Source: Aedes albopictus (lineage: Eukaryota > Arthropoda > Insecta > Diptera > Culicidae). Taken from it: a stretch of 64,000 nt of DNA. Every line of letters begins with the position of its first letter. The first letter of the stretch is position 1. Positions 42,691 to 54,606 of the stretch are shown here, piece by piece. A model generated the notes under the pieces. That model was not told the origin of the DNA. It searched no databases and was given only the letters and a program-made list of their open reading frames with translations. Both the position numbers and the translations under genes were made by a program. Location of the stretch: NCBI RefSeq assembly GCF_035046485.1, contig NC_085137.1:251261233-251325232 (forward strand), given 5' to 3'.

Positions 42691-44002
42691 AGATTTGCTC
42701 CGTTCACGATCGGAAGTGTAAGTGGACTATCAGGGAGATTCCCGAAGCCAGCAGTCTCGACGGCCCGATCGCCCCCTGGATCATTCTAAAATCAGGACTA
42801 AAGGAAATTAAAAAAAAATGAGTGGCATCGTTCAATAAAACTAAGACTGAGCCATCCATAAGCAAGCTGAAAAACTTCCAATTGCAATGCTTAGCTATGA
42901 ACAAATTTTAAATTTATTACCGGTTACGGTATGTAACAAATAATTCTTCATCAAATCACTTCATTAAAATATTGTGTAAAAGTTGTGTTAAAATGATATA
43001 CTACCTTGCATTGCAATAATTCATCACTTCAAATGAGTCAGACTGCCAAGAAACAAAGGTCTCAAACCCAGCTCTACCCTGGTGAACCGCTCTAATGGGA
43101 TGCAATTTTTATTATCTTCCCGAACATCAGCAACTCCGGAGCGTTGTTGAACTACTCATTCATCGAGTGAATTATTACGTTTCCATATTAGTTCGACATA
43201 ATTAAACTCGACAGAAATTTACGACCGCCGATCGCCGGATTCAGGTAGGTTGGCTTCTTCCTTTCGCCCGCTCAATCATTATTAGGTCGCTCCACTCCGC
43301 TCTCTGTGAATGGAAGTTCCCTCTGAAAACCCGGCGAAGACTCGAAGAAAGATGTGGTAACTTTGCCCCGTTCGTTGATCAAGATTTCAACAGCCATTCA
43401 TCGCGGTTGACTTTATGAGCGTGTGTCTGGTTCTCCACGGGGGGTGACCCGCTTGATCTTCTCTCTGCTTTCTAGAGATGCGCCGCCAAGTTGTCGTACC
43501 TGATTCGATGCATATCATTTGAATATTAACTGGGCTGCATCTCCCGCCGAACAAGACAAGATGCAGCAGCTCCAGCTCGGTGAGGCCCATCGAGGCTCGC
43601 TCATATCTGGTCGTTACTACCGGTAGGGGGTCTCTGCACGGACACAAGCTGTCCTTCGCTGCTTAGAATAAAAGTTGAACCGCAATGCAACCAGCCACAC
43701 GGTGTAACCTTTCCCAGAAGAGGTGGCGCTTTGCACTCGAGTCGAGTCGGCGGCGAGAGAGAAATTCCAACGAAAGGCTACGGCGATCGATCCATCCATT
43801 TCTTGCTGCCGCCGCTGCGATCACCGTGTTGTCGATCTTATCTTGATCATTTGAGTACCACTTATTCAAACGAAGACAGATTATTATCTAAACGAGGGCT
43901 CATAAAAGCCCACTGCAGTCAGAGCTCTCGCGACGCGGAACGTTAACAGTGAACTCAATCTTCAGGCTCAAGAGTCGCCTTCTGATCTTTTGAACAACAA
44001 GC
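42691..44002. other. Low-repeat stretch, possible host sequence
   Basis: No repeat partner found and composition is balanced. Frames are short (up to 86 codons, minus strand) without recognised domains. A CATAAAAG word at 43901-43908 precedes the small frame at 44003, but the nearest initiator-like TCAGAG is only about 20 bp downstream, closer than a standard TATA spacing. Confidence 0.25.
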
Positions 44003-44143
44003 ATGGAGTTTGGAATATACTGCATATGTGGAATCGGGTGGTTCCTTCAGCGAGCCTCATTTGGCTTATTGAAACGCAAGGAAAGGGTCACCCTACCATC
44101 TCGTAGGTACAACTTGATAAATTGGAAAAGTGTTTTCAAATAA
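44003..44143 (+). CDS. Small ORF, 46 aa, doubtful
   Basis: The first ATG downstream of the TATA-like word at 43901 opens a 46-codon frame. It begins MEFGIYCICGIGWFLQRASF, a hydrophobic stretch followed by KRKER that could pass for a signal peptide or the first exon of a secreted protein. It ends in TAA at 44141. A GGTAC at ~44105 could be a weak splice donor. No domain is recognised, and chance is a fair alternative. Confidence 0.18.
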   Translation: MEFGIYCICGIGWFLQRASFGLLKRKERVTLPSRRYNLINWKSVFK

Positions 44144-44710
44144 AACAAATTTAGATAAGTATCTCAGCTGCTATCTTCGAACTTCTTGTATTCATTTCTC
44201 ATTTCGTTTTGGGCTTTTCCTTTGGTCAGTGGTTTCAGCGCTCTCCATTCACATATCTCTATCTGTCTGCAAGTGGTGAATGTTTGCCGAGTGTGTTTTT
44301 CAACTTAACTCACCAGCAGAGCTGACCCCACACGCCAGCGACGCGTCGAAAGGGAATGCTTGAGATGTTTGGTTGGAATCCGTCCGGTGGGCTATGCGGC
44401 TGAGCTGTTTATGCTTAGCCCTTATCTCGAGTTTATAATTTATCGACTGTTTGTTTGTTTTGTATGGCTTTTTGAAAAGCTGAATGGTTATTGAAACGGG
44501 TTGAAGATTCTCGGGAACTGTTGGAAATGACAGGCATTTGAAACAAACACATTCGTTAGTGTTATCTTTGGAAACCAAAACATATTGCAAACAATATAAT
44601 TACATACTAGTTCAACCGAAATGAATAAGATCATCTTCACTACTATACCATTCCTGATAGAACAACAGAATACCCAGTGTAGGCTACGATATTGGTATTG
44701 GTATTGGTAT

Positions 44711-44860
44711 CTAGCGTTGCTTTCAACAGATATTCAACTGGCCTTTGTGGAAAAGGAGCAACTGGCTTCAGTTTTCTTGGATATTAAGGGCGCTTTTGAT
44801 TCAGTTTCCATAGGAATATTGTCAGAAAACTGCACAATAGTGGACTTCCAGGAATTTTAA
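44711..44860 (+). pseudogene. N-terminal piece of the LINE reverse transcriptase
   Basis: The frame here reads LALLSTDIQLAFVEKEQLAS, then VFLDIKGAFDSVSIGILSEN, which carries the first catalytic aspartate (FLDIKGAFD). It is separated from the main frame by a frameshift and small loss between ~44825 and 44895. The reverse transcriptase is therefore not intact. Confidence 0.75.
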
Positions 44861-44894
44861 ATAATTTCTTGTATAATTTGTTGTCAGAAAAAAT

Positions 44895-46745
44895 ATGAGT
44901 TTCAATCTCGGACAACTGACAACTTCCAGAATTAGTTACATGGGCCTACCTCAAGGCTCATGTTTAAGTCCCTTGCTTTATAATTTTTTCGTGAAAGACA
45001 TTGATAGTTGCTTGGAAGGACAATGCACGCTAAGACAACTTGCAGATGATGCTGTGGTTTCTCTAAAAGGCCCACATGCAGAAATGTTGCAAAGACCATT
45101 GCAATATTCTCTAAATAATCTGGCAATCTGGGCAAGAGATTTAGGGATCGAGTTTGCTCCGCAAAAAACTCACTTGGTTGTGTTTTCTAGAAAGCGGAAC
45201 CCAGCCCAACTGAAACTCAATCTTTTGGGAATAGAAATCGACCAATCTTTGACTTCGAAATACCTTGGGGTCTGGTTTGATTCAAAAGGCACTTGGGGTA
45301 CCCAAATCAAGTATTTGGTGCAAAAATGTCAACAAAGGATCAATTTTCTACGCACAATTACCGGAACATGGTGGGGTGCTCACCCGGAAGACCTCATAAA
45401 ACTTTACAAAACGACTATTCTCTCTGTTATTGAGTATGGCTCTTTCTGCTTCCACTCAGCAGCAAACTGCCTCCTAATAAAGTTGGAACGAATTCAATAC
45501 CGTTGTTTTCGTATTGCTCTAGGCTGTATGCACTCAACGCATAATGCGAGCCTTGAGGTCCTGGCAGGGGTGAAACCTCTCCAGAACCGATTCTGGGAGC
45601 TCTCGCTAAGGTTACTTATCAAGTGTGGAGTGAGCAACACACTTGTCATTGAAAACTTCGAAGAAATGCTCAGTCTGAACACTCAATCAAAATTCATGAG
45701 AATCTATCTGTTCTACATGTCATCTGACATAAGTTATAATCCTCCCCGTGTACACTTCACTAATGACAGTACCTCTGTTAAATACGATCTGTCCATGAAA
45801 CAAGCTATTCATGGAATACCAGATCAACTTCGATGTATATCTATTCCTCGCATTTTTAACGAAAAGTACCAAAATGTCAATTCCTGTAAGAGATTCTTCA
45901 CTGATGGGTCTCGCATAAATGGATCCACTGGTTTCGGTGTTTTCAATGAAAATTTCACCGCCTTCTGCAAACTTCAGGAACCTTGTTCGGTTTATGTTGC
46001 TGAGCTGGCAGCAATCAACTTCGCTTTGGGGATGATTTCCAACATGCCCGTAGACCATTTCTTCATCTTCTCGGATAGCCTCAGTTCGATTGAGGCACTC
46101 CGGTCGATGAAACCTGTAAAACATTCATCTTACTTTCTTACAAAAATAAGGGAGCAGATGGGTGCACTGGTCGAAAGATCATACAAGATTACCTTTGTAT
46201 GGGTCCCCCCACATTGCTCAATTTATGGCAATGAGAAGGCGGACTCTCTCGCAAAGGTGGGCGCACAGGAAGGTGAGATCTATGATAGAAGAATTTCACA
46301 TGATGAATTTTTCCATTTTGTTCACCAGAGTTCTCTTCAAAGTTGGCAAAATGATTGGCGAGATGGCCAGCTGGGACGGTGGTTACATTCCATTATTCCT
46401 AATGTTTCTTTGCGAGTGTGGTGGTATGGTCTGGATGTAAGTCGCAATTTCATTCGCGTGATGTCAAGACTTATGTCCAACCATTACTCGCTAGACGCGC
46501 ATTTACACAGGATTAACCTCGCGTTGAGCAATGTTTGTACTAAGTGCGGTTCCGGTTATGATGACATCGACCACGTAGTTTGGCAATGCCCGGATAATGA
46601 CGCCTCCAGAGCGCTACTTTTGGATACCCTTGAGGCCCGAGATAGACAACCCTTTGTTCTTGTGAGAGATGTGTTGGGGGCCCGCGATGTCACATACATG
46701 GGATGTATTTTCGACTTTCTTCGCTCTGCTGGTATAAAAGTTTAA
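44895..46745 (+). CDS. LINE ORF2 C-terminal part: reverse transcriptase and RNase H
   Basis: The 616-residue frame is by far the longest uninterrupted coding run in the window. It has YMGLPQGSCLSPLLYNF at 16-31 and the catalytic LADDAVV box at 49-55 (LADD variant). RNase H follows from about 331, with its acidic residues in FFTDGSRINGSTGFG (~335), AELAAINFAL (~370) and FSDSLSSIEAL (~395), and PPHCSIYGNEKADSLAK (~438-454) supplying the histidine and last aspartate. Near 545-565 is CTKCGSGYDDIDHVVWQC, a CCHC-type motif. The family copies its RNA at a nicked target and RNase H helps remove the template. The ATG used is internal to the domain; the true protein began far upstream. Long openness suggests a fairly recent copy. 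Confidence 0.8.
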   Translation: MSFNLGQLTTSRISYMGLPQGSCLSPLLYNFFVKDIDSCLEGQCTLRQLADDAVVSLKGPHAEMLQRPLQYSLNNLAIWARDLGIEFAPQKTHLVVFSRKRNPAQLKLNLLGIEIDQSLTSKYLGVWFDSKGTWGTQIKYLVQKCQQRINFLRTITGTWWGAHPEDLIKLYKTTILSVIEYGSFCFHSAANCLLIKLERIQYRCFRIALGCMHSTHNASLEVLAGVKPLQNRFWELSLRLLIKCGVSNTLVIENFEEMLSLNTQSKFMRIYLFYMSSDISYNPPRVHFTNDSTSVKYDLSMKQAIHGIPDQLRCISIPRIFNEKYQNVNSCKRFFTDGSRINGSTGFGVFNENFTAFCKLQEPCSVYVAELAAINFALGMISNMPVDHFFIFSDSLSSIEALRSMKPVKHSSYFLTKIREQMGALVERSYKITFVWVPPHCSIYGNEKADSLAKVGAQEGEIYDRRISHDEFFHFVHQSSLQSWQNDWRDGQLGRWLHSIIPNVSLRVWWYGLDVSRNFIRVMSRLMSNHYSLDAHLHRINLALSNVCTKCGSGYDDIDHVVWQCPDNDASRALLLDTLEARDRQPFVLVRDVLGARDVTYMGCIFDFLRSAGIKV

Positions 46746-47133
46746 TTTGCTTGTGTTTTCTTCTCCAGTTTTTTTTTCTCTGTTTTGTCCTCTTTGTGTT
46801 ACCAAGCTGCTCCTGGCCATCCGGAAGACCAAGTCCCACAACAAGTTGGTACCAACACCACAAGGCACCGAATACGCTAGCAAGATGCGATTCACCCCCG
46901 GATGAGCAGCAGTGAAACCTTTGGCCCAATCCTTACCCTGTCCATCCCTCAAAATGTGACCTTCTAACCTCGAGCTGCCACGAGTACCCTGGCTTCCACC
47001 CATTACTAACAGATATCATTAAAAAGTTATTACTCTGTATAATGTATACTATTAAGTACAAAGAAAGATCCTCGGCTCCGTAAAGCGTTATACGCGATTG
47101 AGCCCCAAATAAACGAACTAGATAAAAAAAAAA

Positions 47134-48489
47134 ATTGGTATTGGTATTATTATTATTATTATATTGGGTTTCTCGTTACTGTTTAGACTACTGTGATAAT
47201 TTGATAATCCATTGAATCATCATTTCCCAGCGAAATTTCACACTAATCAAACTTATTTTGTTTACCTGTTGTGCATCCGACGGCCCTGGTATGAACTCAA
47301 CCGAAATTGTGCATGCCAGCCGCTGCGAAGTCGTGTGCGAAATTCAACTGTGATGATAATGAATTTCGGCCGAGTCTAAATGGGTGCAAATGTCGCAATA
47401 TATTATTATTAAATTAGGTGCGATTTGATGTAAAATCGTCATTTCCACCCCTTGGCAAACGAGGGCTCCATAAAATTAACCCAACAAAAGTGGTTTTCAT
47501 CCTGTTTATCATGTTTTGCGAATAAGCAAGAGAAATTTGAAATCCTTGACTTTATGCAAAAGGTGGCCTGGTTTCAGAAAGATTTACCCACCAGCTGCTT
47601 TGTTGGTTTTGAGCTGGTGAATGGTACCCTTAACATCCCTAAAAAAGCGTGGAAGTTGGACCACCGATGAACCGACGTGACAGTGGTGTTTCAAAAGTGT
47701 TTCCCCCCCCCCCCCCTAAATTTAACGGTCGACCAGCGAAGCGAGCGAACGCTTCTGTCAAACCGGCGCAGACGCGAACCTTTTCCTATATGAACACACT
47801 GGGGTTTGGGGCCAAGCTATCAAATCAACGCGAACCGTTATAGAGGTGGCGGTAGTGTTCGGCTATTTTTCATCATGACGTCGAGGACAATAAATTTGAA
47901 TTTGTTTGTTCAAGGTGTCACATCGGTTCGTCAGTGGTTGGACGTCCTCTGCTGCACTGACTCAGATGTTCCCTCCGTTCCCGTGCCTATAAGATCGGTG
48001 AACTGGTAGGTTCCAGCACCTGGAGAACCTTTCGGTCCGGGATTTGTATTGGCCACAAGCTAAGAGAAAGATGTGAACATAAGACGATCACAACGAAGAC
48101 TCTTTTAGGCTGAGTTATCTACGGCAGTCGACGAGCAGCGGAAACCAATTTTCTGCACAGGCAGACGTATATCTGCATGAAACAAGAAGAATAGAGTATT
48201 CCCATGAAGCCATGGCTAAAAAGCTACTTCAACGGTTTAAATAATCCGAAACGTATCTAGTTTCTTCTGTTGTGGGTTGTGCAGAATCCCAAGAAACTCA
48301 GCAAAGTACTTAAGGGCTAGTGTTGGGCGGTAGGTTCTTCGTAATATTGTGAATTTATTGATGGGAAAAGAAATTACAAAATTCCTGGAGAAAAAGCTGA
48401 GATTCAATGGCCACGGTCGATATAGTATCGCTAAACACGATACTGATGGAAGGTCCTGATGGCCTGCTATGGTCCTTCGGAAAGTAGGG
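47134..48489. other. Non-coding stretch after the LINE
   Basis: It starts with the GGTATT/ATT microsatellite. 47300-47830 looks like possible host or old repeat sequence and has a C14 tract at about 47704-47717. 47834-48489 shows no recognised domain. Small frames have no support. Confidence 0.25.
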
Positions 48490-49585
48490 GGTTGGTTTCA
48501 GGCCCTACGAGCTAGCCACAAAAAACATTATACCGAAAAATCAGCAACAGAATAATACGAGCCGAGACCAACGGCAACGACCCCCGCGTACAAAAAGAAC
48601 TTGCGATTGGAAACTCGGTACGTGGAACTGCCGCCATTTGGGAGCACCCGTATACTCGTTGATCTACTGAAGGGCCGCGGGTTCGGGATCGTAGCGCCGC
48701 AGGACTAGATCCATGGTACGAACGTTTAGAGGTAACCATACCATTTACCAGAGCTGCGGCAACACACACGAGCTGGGAACAGCTTTCATCGTGATGGGTG
48801 CAGAGAAGCGAGATCGGTTGGTGGCCGATCAACGAAAGAATGTGCAAGTTGAGGATCAAGGGCCGATTCTTCTAATTCAGCATAATAAACGTGCACACCT
48901 GCAAACCTCAGTCCGGAAGCACTGATGATGACAAGGACGCATTCTACGCGCAGCTCGAACACGGGTACGATAACTGCCCTAGACACGACGTCAGGATCAT
49001 CATAGGACACCTAAACGCTCAGGTAGGCCAGCAGATAGAATTCAGACCGATGATTGGCGCCCACCAGATGACGAACGAAAACGGCCTACGCCTAATTGAT
49101 TTCAACTGCCTCCAAAAACATGGCCATACGTAGCACCTTTTTCCAACACACCATCGGGGCTGTTCATAAACCACGTAGACCAAATTTTGGCCATCTCAGA
49201 CCCCCCCCCCCCCCCCCTTGTAGACTTTTGTCAAAACAAAAAAAAAAATATGGAGCGTAGTCCCCACTCCCCCCCAAAAAGTCTATGCGGTGTATGAACG
49301 GCCCCATCCCTTTTTGTTACATTTGAAAATCACCACAGCAGACGGAATCGGCAACCACCACTTACTGAATGACGATCGGCACTTCTCCGACATTATCGAC
49401 GACAGAATCTCGAGGCAGCGTTGTCAGACAAGGGCGAGCTCGATGTGGTCCCTTTAGGAGACAGCTGCAGAATAGTAAAAGCAGCCATCAACGACGTAGC
49501 TGAGAGCACCTTCGGGTACATGCAAGTAGTCGACGAAATGAATGGTTCAACGAGAAGTGCAGAGCGATTTTTCGCGGCTCTGTTT
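48490..49585 (+). pseudogene. RTE-like LINE, endonuclease part
   Basis: Broken frames give the start of an RTE-type endonuclease. They read DWKLGTWNCRHLG near 48608, FRGNHTIYQSCGNTHELGTA near 48725, DKDAFYAQLEHGYDNCPRHD near 48930, IIGHLNAQVGQQIEFRP near 48990 (catalytic-type D replaced by H in GDLNAQ), and TNENGLRLIDF near 49075. After the MITE at 49156-49305, residues like RHFSDIID continue. The copy stops near 49585 where an unrelated repeat begins; its reverse transcriptase part resumes at ~51985. A second copy in opposite orientation occupies 55441-59260. Confidence 0.65.
49156..49305. mobile_element. MITE, 150 bp, ATC flanks, C/G-rich centre
   Basis: GGGGCTGTTCATAAACCACG is mirrored by GGGGCCGTTCATACACCGC read from the right. 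ATC lies on both sides (49153-49155, 49306-49308). The arms contain runs of C on plus, including C18 at ~49200. It interrupts the endonuclease frame of the RTE copy. A 3-bp target duplication would fit PIF/Harbinger-type elements. Confidence 0.6.
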
Positions 49586-51950
49586 CAGAGAGAAACCGGC
49601 CTAAAACCCCAGGCTGCTGGTCTAAGCCAACGGCAGCCTCCGGGGTGTGCACTCACGGCCTCTTTTGGGACCGGATCTCTGGGCGAACGGATGGAGGGGA
49701 AGCTTTCGAAGGCGGGAACCTAACTAGTAACAAGGTACTTATACGGTCAAACAGTTTATTGATCCTTTTGGATGGATTCCAGGTTCTAATCGTGGCAGTG
49801 TGGGCGGTGAACCATGGCGAGGCAAAAACGGCGGTGGCTGGACAGATGGGCATTGGGCACGTGAGTAGTAGCAATAAATAGGTCGTGGGTTTCTGACCCA
49901 CGGGGTGCGATGACTTCGTCCCGAAGAGACCGACCGGGTGGCCGGGCGCTTGGTTACTGGCAGCGTGGGTGGTGTGTAACGGTTGAACCACAACGGCGAT
50001 GGCGGAGTTTCTGACCTATGTGTTGCGTCGACGGCTTCGTCCCGAAGAAGCCGGCCCGGAATGGCCAGACGCTTGGCAGCGGGCGGCGTGGGTGGTGGAC
50101 AACGGCGGGTCGACAGCGGCGGTTACTGGCCAGGTTAGCGGCGTTAATCGCGACCAAGGCCGTGGTTTCTAGCCCACGTGGTGTGCCAACTTTGTTTCGA
50201 GGAAACGCCCAGGCCAGCTCACCTTTGAAGTCCCTCAGGGTCGGCATTGACCAGGGGAAAATTCGAGCAATCCTACACTTACCTGCCAACTGAATTTAGC
50301 GGAACAAGGGAAAGGCCAAGCAGACTGGTAGGGAAATTAATCTCTCGCTTTTGGAAACCAAAGGGATCGAGTTGATTTTTTATTCTACTATATTGATATC
50401 TGGGTGTGTGGGTTAGTATCTACAAACATCATTTTTATCTTCTTCATTGGGGCCCATTGCGGTGAGGTAGAGGGAGAGGAGACGGTGACATACCTGCCAG
50501 AGCACGTGGTCGGCGTCAACACGATGATAGCCGGAGCGAGCGCCGAGACGGTGGCGCTTCGGGTGAAGGGATGGGTTCGGAACCGATGGTCGACAGCATA
50601 TTTGGTGGCCGACGGCGTCGCGTCGGAGGGCGGCTGGATTGACAGTGGTGCTTCACGAGATGTGCACCGTAATCACAAGGTGAGGCTCGCGTACCGGAGT
50701 AGGGTGGCCCAAGACTTGGTGGTGATCCGTTCCGGAAGATTTGTCCGGCTAACTTCACGTTGGATAGCAATGGATCGGGTGCTAATTCCAAAGAATACGT
50801 TTCGGGTGTGTAATGGCTGACCCGCGAATCTGGTTTAGGAGGTCTCCGACCTCTGGAGCACTTGCCAGTCCGAAAATAGTCCGAACGCTGGAGCACTTGT
50901 CACCTCGAAAATCGCACAAACTTCGTCGCGTGGCCCGTCTTGGAGATCACCATCGCAATACCTCCTCAAGCACTTCTCTCGAACTTCTCGTTCGCTTGCT
51001 ATCCCGAAAACGACTGCCCTTGATTCCACCTTCCCGTTTTGCTCCTCAAATCCTCTCTCCAGAAAACCTTCTCCTCCTCCTTCTTCTAACCCCCCCCCCC
51101 CCCCTTCCGTTGATCCTTATTTCTTTATCATTCTTCATCCCGGATTTAGTGTTTATACATATTAATTTTGTTCCCTTTTCTAACCTTTTTGATAATCAGT
51201 CGGGGGACATACATTGGGAATTCATAGCAAATTTGAATTCAATTTTATATTGGAGCAGGGGTTCCCAAATTATTTTTTTTTTCACTAACAATACTAACAA
51301 CTATTATAACAATTTTTAATTTTACTAACATTTATCCTTACAGCGTTTTTTGTATTATTTTTACCAAAGACAAAACTACTAACAAATACAATAACGAAAA
51401 AAACATTTGCTTAGTTTCCCGTTGTTGCCGTTATTGCCGGAAACACAACCAATAGGCAGATTTCTGACCCAAACGGGATGGGGGTTACTATGACCCGGAA
51501 AACCCAGCTCTTGTGGCCGGAAGCTTGATTACTCGCGCCGCACCGGTCTGCTTTTACAGGGCAACAACGATCCCTGCGAATGGTAACCGGCGAACAGATA
51601 GCTTGACAGGGCACGTGGAAGCCGTGCTCGTACGGGCCAGATGCTGGAGCCTTACAATGGCTACTTGGAGTGGCACGATAACCAGCAAAATTGGCACTCG
51701 TGGAGAATTGGATCGTGTCTCCATTTCCGCCCACACTCAGTAGGAATTCAGTGGAGATTGCCACCCACCATATTCTGGCACCCATTTTTGCCATTCATAC
51801 GCGATGCGCTTCACGGTCACTTTAGGCGTAGCGCTCCGAATTGACCGTTGGGAATTTACGCTATCTGTACAAATATTTCTCTACTTTCCCGCACTCAAAT
51901 ATGGGTTTCTTCAACACCAATGTTACCCACCGGTAACAACCTAAATGGCG
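49586..51950. repeat. GC-rich composite repeat inserted in the RTE copy
   Basis: 49586-49745 is the plus-strand copy of the 42480-42690 repeat. 49760-50300 is a GC-rich tandem repeat: GTTTCTGACCCACGGGGTGC near 49888, GAGTTTCTGACCTATGTGTTG near 50005 and GGTTTCTAGCCCACGTGGTG near 50165. Each is followed by ACTTCGTCCCGAAGA-like and CGTGGGTGGTG words; a further relative lies near 51455. 50404-50820 is an open 138-codon frame and 50813-51319 a 168-codon frame without recognised domains; the second is low-complexity. 51320-51950 has no gene. The block separates the two halves of the RTE frame. Confidence 0.45.
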
Positions 51951-52630
51951 TGGAGGGCGTATGCATGGGAGACCACGGCAACGGAACGACTACACCATTG
52001 CAGCAGCAGAGGACGGAAATGAGCCAACTCCCGTACTGAGGGATGTTAATGATGCCGATCACCAGCTCAAAACTAACAAAGAAGCTGGTAAGGATGGTAT
52101 CACTGCTGCAGTTCGTGGGAATTTATCAATCCGGCTTCATCGACGGCAGGTCGACAATGGACCAGACCATACGGAAAATTCTCCAAAAATACGAATACCA
52201 GGTCCCAACACATCACTTGTTCATCGACTTCAAAGCGGCATATGACAGCCAGAGCTGTAGAAAACCATGGATGGAAGCAGCTTTCCTGGGTAGCTGACGG
52301 TATGCCAAACTGCGTAAGGATTTCGGATGAAGTATCCTCTCATGCCTACTCTTCAACATCGCTCTGGAAGGTGTAATGCGACGAGCCGGATAACAAAACT
52401 CGGTCAATTGTGTGCTTTGCGGACGACATGGACGTATTCGTCAGAACATTTGGAACGGTGGCAGAACTGTACACCCGCCTGAAACGCGAAGCAGCAATGG
52501 TCGAACTGTTGATGAATACTGGCAGGCAGAACCGAACACGACAGGGTCTGTCTAGGTTGTAATGTGACGGGGACAGAGGTACCTTCAAAATGGTGGATTA
52601 ATTCGACTACCTCGATCCTTACTGATGGCT
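51951..52630 (+). pseudogene. RTE-like LINE, reverse transcriptase part
   Basis: Broken frames read GNEPTPVLRDVNDADHQLKT and NKEAGKDGI near 52010-52105, then GFIDGRSTMDQTIRKILQKY near 52135 and HHLFIDFKAAYDS near 52210 with the first catalytic aspartate. LLFNIALEGVMRRAG follows near 52345, and FADDMDVFVRTFGTVAELYT near 52420 with the catalytic pair. The same motifs occur on the minus strand at 57300-57700. This is the continuation of the copy beginning at 48490 and is interrupted by stops and frameshifts. Confidence 0.7.
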
Positions 52631-52639
52631 GACATGAAT

Positions 52640-53270
52640 GCTAGCCGTGAAATACGAAGGCGCATCATCAGTGGAAGTGTGTAGGGATGAATTTGGCTGG
52701 AATGCCGTTTCATCTGCTCTGCTTGCTATCATCCACATCATCTTAGAGCGACAGAAACGACTAGTTCAGACGCTGTACAAGAAATGGTCCAAGGTTTCAG
52801 AGTCGGCTACGCACGTAAGTCATAATGGTACCATGCGGTCGAAATCGACCCTTACAGCAATTAAGCTATCGCGGAGAGGACATCCAGGTAGCGTTGTTGT
52901 CGTGGAGTCGGTCTTCTAGGTCGGATCCAATCACGCAGTTGGAAAGGGATCCCCGGTAAGGACCACTGTCAGCAACTCCATCTGGTGCTTAGCTGATGGT
53001 GCCTAAGTCTTTAGCAGACTATATCGCGTTTCACGCAAGGATGAGTTCTTGATGCTTACGGAACAGATGGTCATGTCTGCTTTCTAAGGACAGATGGAAA
53101 AGCAAGTGATAAGGATCACTCGGGAACTGGTTAATCGTCAGCATGCAGCCTTGGGAGTCCACCAGCGTGTCATCGATGTTCGTTGATGCAGGCTACGCAT
53201 CTAACTTTGAGAGTGTGATATGTCCAAGCCTCTCCCTGAAGCATTGCCTTCTTGGTGGTTGGTCAGAAGG
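52640..53270 (+). pseudogene. R1-like LINE, C-terminal end and 3' tail
   Basis: VCRDEFGWNAVSSAL at about 52675 matches CRDEFGWNAVSTAI of the 37-38 kb copy. The following non-coding tail matches 38611-39340 throughout but lacks the 89-bp palindrome, giving its empty site at ~52851-52856. It is joined directly to the RTE fragment. Confidence 0.65.
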
Positions 53271-54606
53271 AAAAAAAGACGACTAAAGCGACCTCTTCTG
53301 TGAAACAGCGTTCTGGGGTTTGGCTTTCTGGCAAATAATCTACATTAACTGGTCGAGAGTAGCGAATCTCAAAAACAAAAAGCAGTGCCAAAAGTGCATT
53401 GATTACTGCAGTAATTCATCATATTGATCGCGGTCCCCTAATCTGAAGCCAGGCCCATAAACCATGCGACTCAACCAGCCCTCGAATGAAAAACATAAGA
53501 TTAATACTGAAGTGGGAGGAGTAGTAAAACTTTTACGTCGAAGTAAAAACTTTTCCGTGCTACTGATTAAAATTTTCATAAATTTTTCACTGTTTTTATC
53601 CTTTTCCCGCAGCTTGTTTCCAGCCGGTTGGAATGGTCCGAGGTTCCGAACCGGGACCGGATACCGAACAGGACGAATAAACAAACATAATGTCGTGAGA
53701 TGTTGTTTTTTTCTGTTGGCTCCACGACGGTGGACGCGGTGGCGGCGGCGGTGGCAGATTTCTCCTGTGGTCCATTTTTATCCCGCAAACGGAGGACGAA
53801 GAACGAGTACCGGAAAGTCTCTTTTTGCCTGGCTGATTTCGGTTGACATGGCTTTCGCACGGGGGCGGGACCGTGAGCTGCCCTGGAAGGAAGGTTCGTC
53901 TTTTTTCGCCTCTAGTTGATGGTGTTGGGCCGTTAGGTGTTTTTTTTTTTTGACTCTACTCCGGACGGTTGGTCGTTCCGCTTTCGGTGGTGATAAAAAT
54001 TATTGTGTTTCATGTAAGCGGAAACTTTTGGCCCCACGTTGATGAAAAAGCTACCTGGGCAGAAAAAAAGAGAGATGTGTTGTTCGGGCCGAGCGACAAA
54101 AAGTCATGCTGTAAAATGAATGACTTTTAGAACTAGTGCCATTTTTTGTCGGTTCTTGTTGAGCGAAAGTTGTCACGATATTTGTCTTTTTTATTGGAAT
54201 TGGGCAAACTGTGAAATACCTCGGTGAAGCGCTTTTTTGGCAATCAAATTTCAAAGTGACCTAGTGAGTTTGGTTGACAATGTGTAATTTACACTTAACC
54301 CAAAACATGATTGCGCCACGTGAGCCTGCACAAATTACAACGATGGACGATGATGTGCTATAACAGTTTGGATGTACGGTGCCAATTCTAATTTCGGACA
54401 CATTCATGTCTGCGAATGGCATCCACTAATGGCTTTACATATTTGATGGTAGATTTGGATTGTTATCACTCTCTCAAGCTAAAATAGTGAGATTTAGAGT
54501 ATGCAGAACAGAAGTGGTTTTATGATTCCCCCCTTTGGGGACGGATGGATCACATAAGCCAAGCCGAGAAAACTGACCATTACAAACTTGTTCTACATCA
54601 GCGAGG
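53271..54606. other. Low-repeat stretch, no gene supported
   Basis: A GC-richer block at 53600-53930 includes a GGCGGCGGCGGTGGC run (~53740). A plus-strand frame at 53464-53919 and a minus-strand frame at 53576-53860 overlap each other; neither shows a domain or splice context. It may be unique host sequence. Confidence 0.25.

Larger units (their letters stand above)
44711..47133 (+). mobile_element. 5'-truncated I/LOA-type LINE
   Basis: A non-LTR retrotransposon copy lacks its 5' half. It ends with an AATAAA (47108-47113) and an A-run (47123-47134). ATTGGTATTGGTAT is present both just before 44711 and just after the A-run (47134-47147), fitting a target-site duplication made in a GGTATT simple repeat. 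The coding part is reverse transcriptase, then RNase H, then a cysteine-histidine motif. That order belongs to the I, LOA and related clades of mosquitoes. Confidence 0.75.

Noticed and set aside
50404..50820. Copia-type protease suggested by GWIDSGASRDVH
   Set aside because: Only the DSGAS word fits; there is no zinc knuckle before it and no integrase or reverse transcriptase after it.
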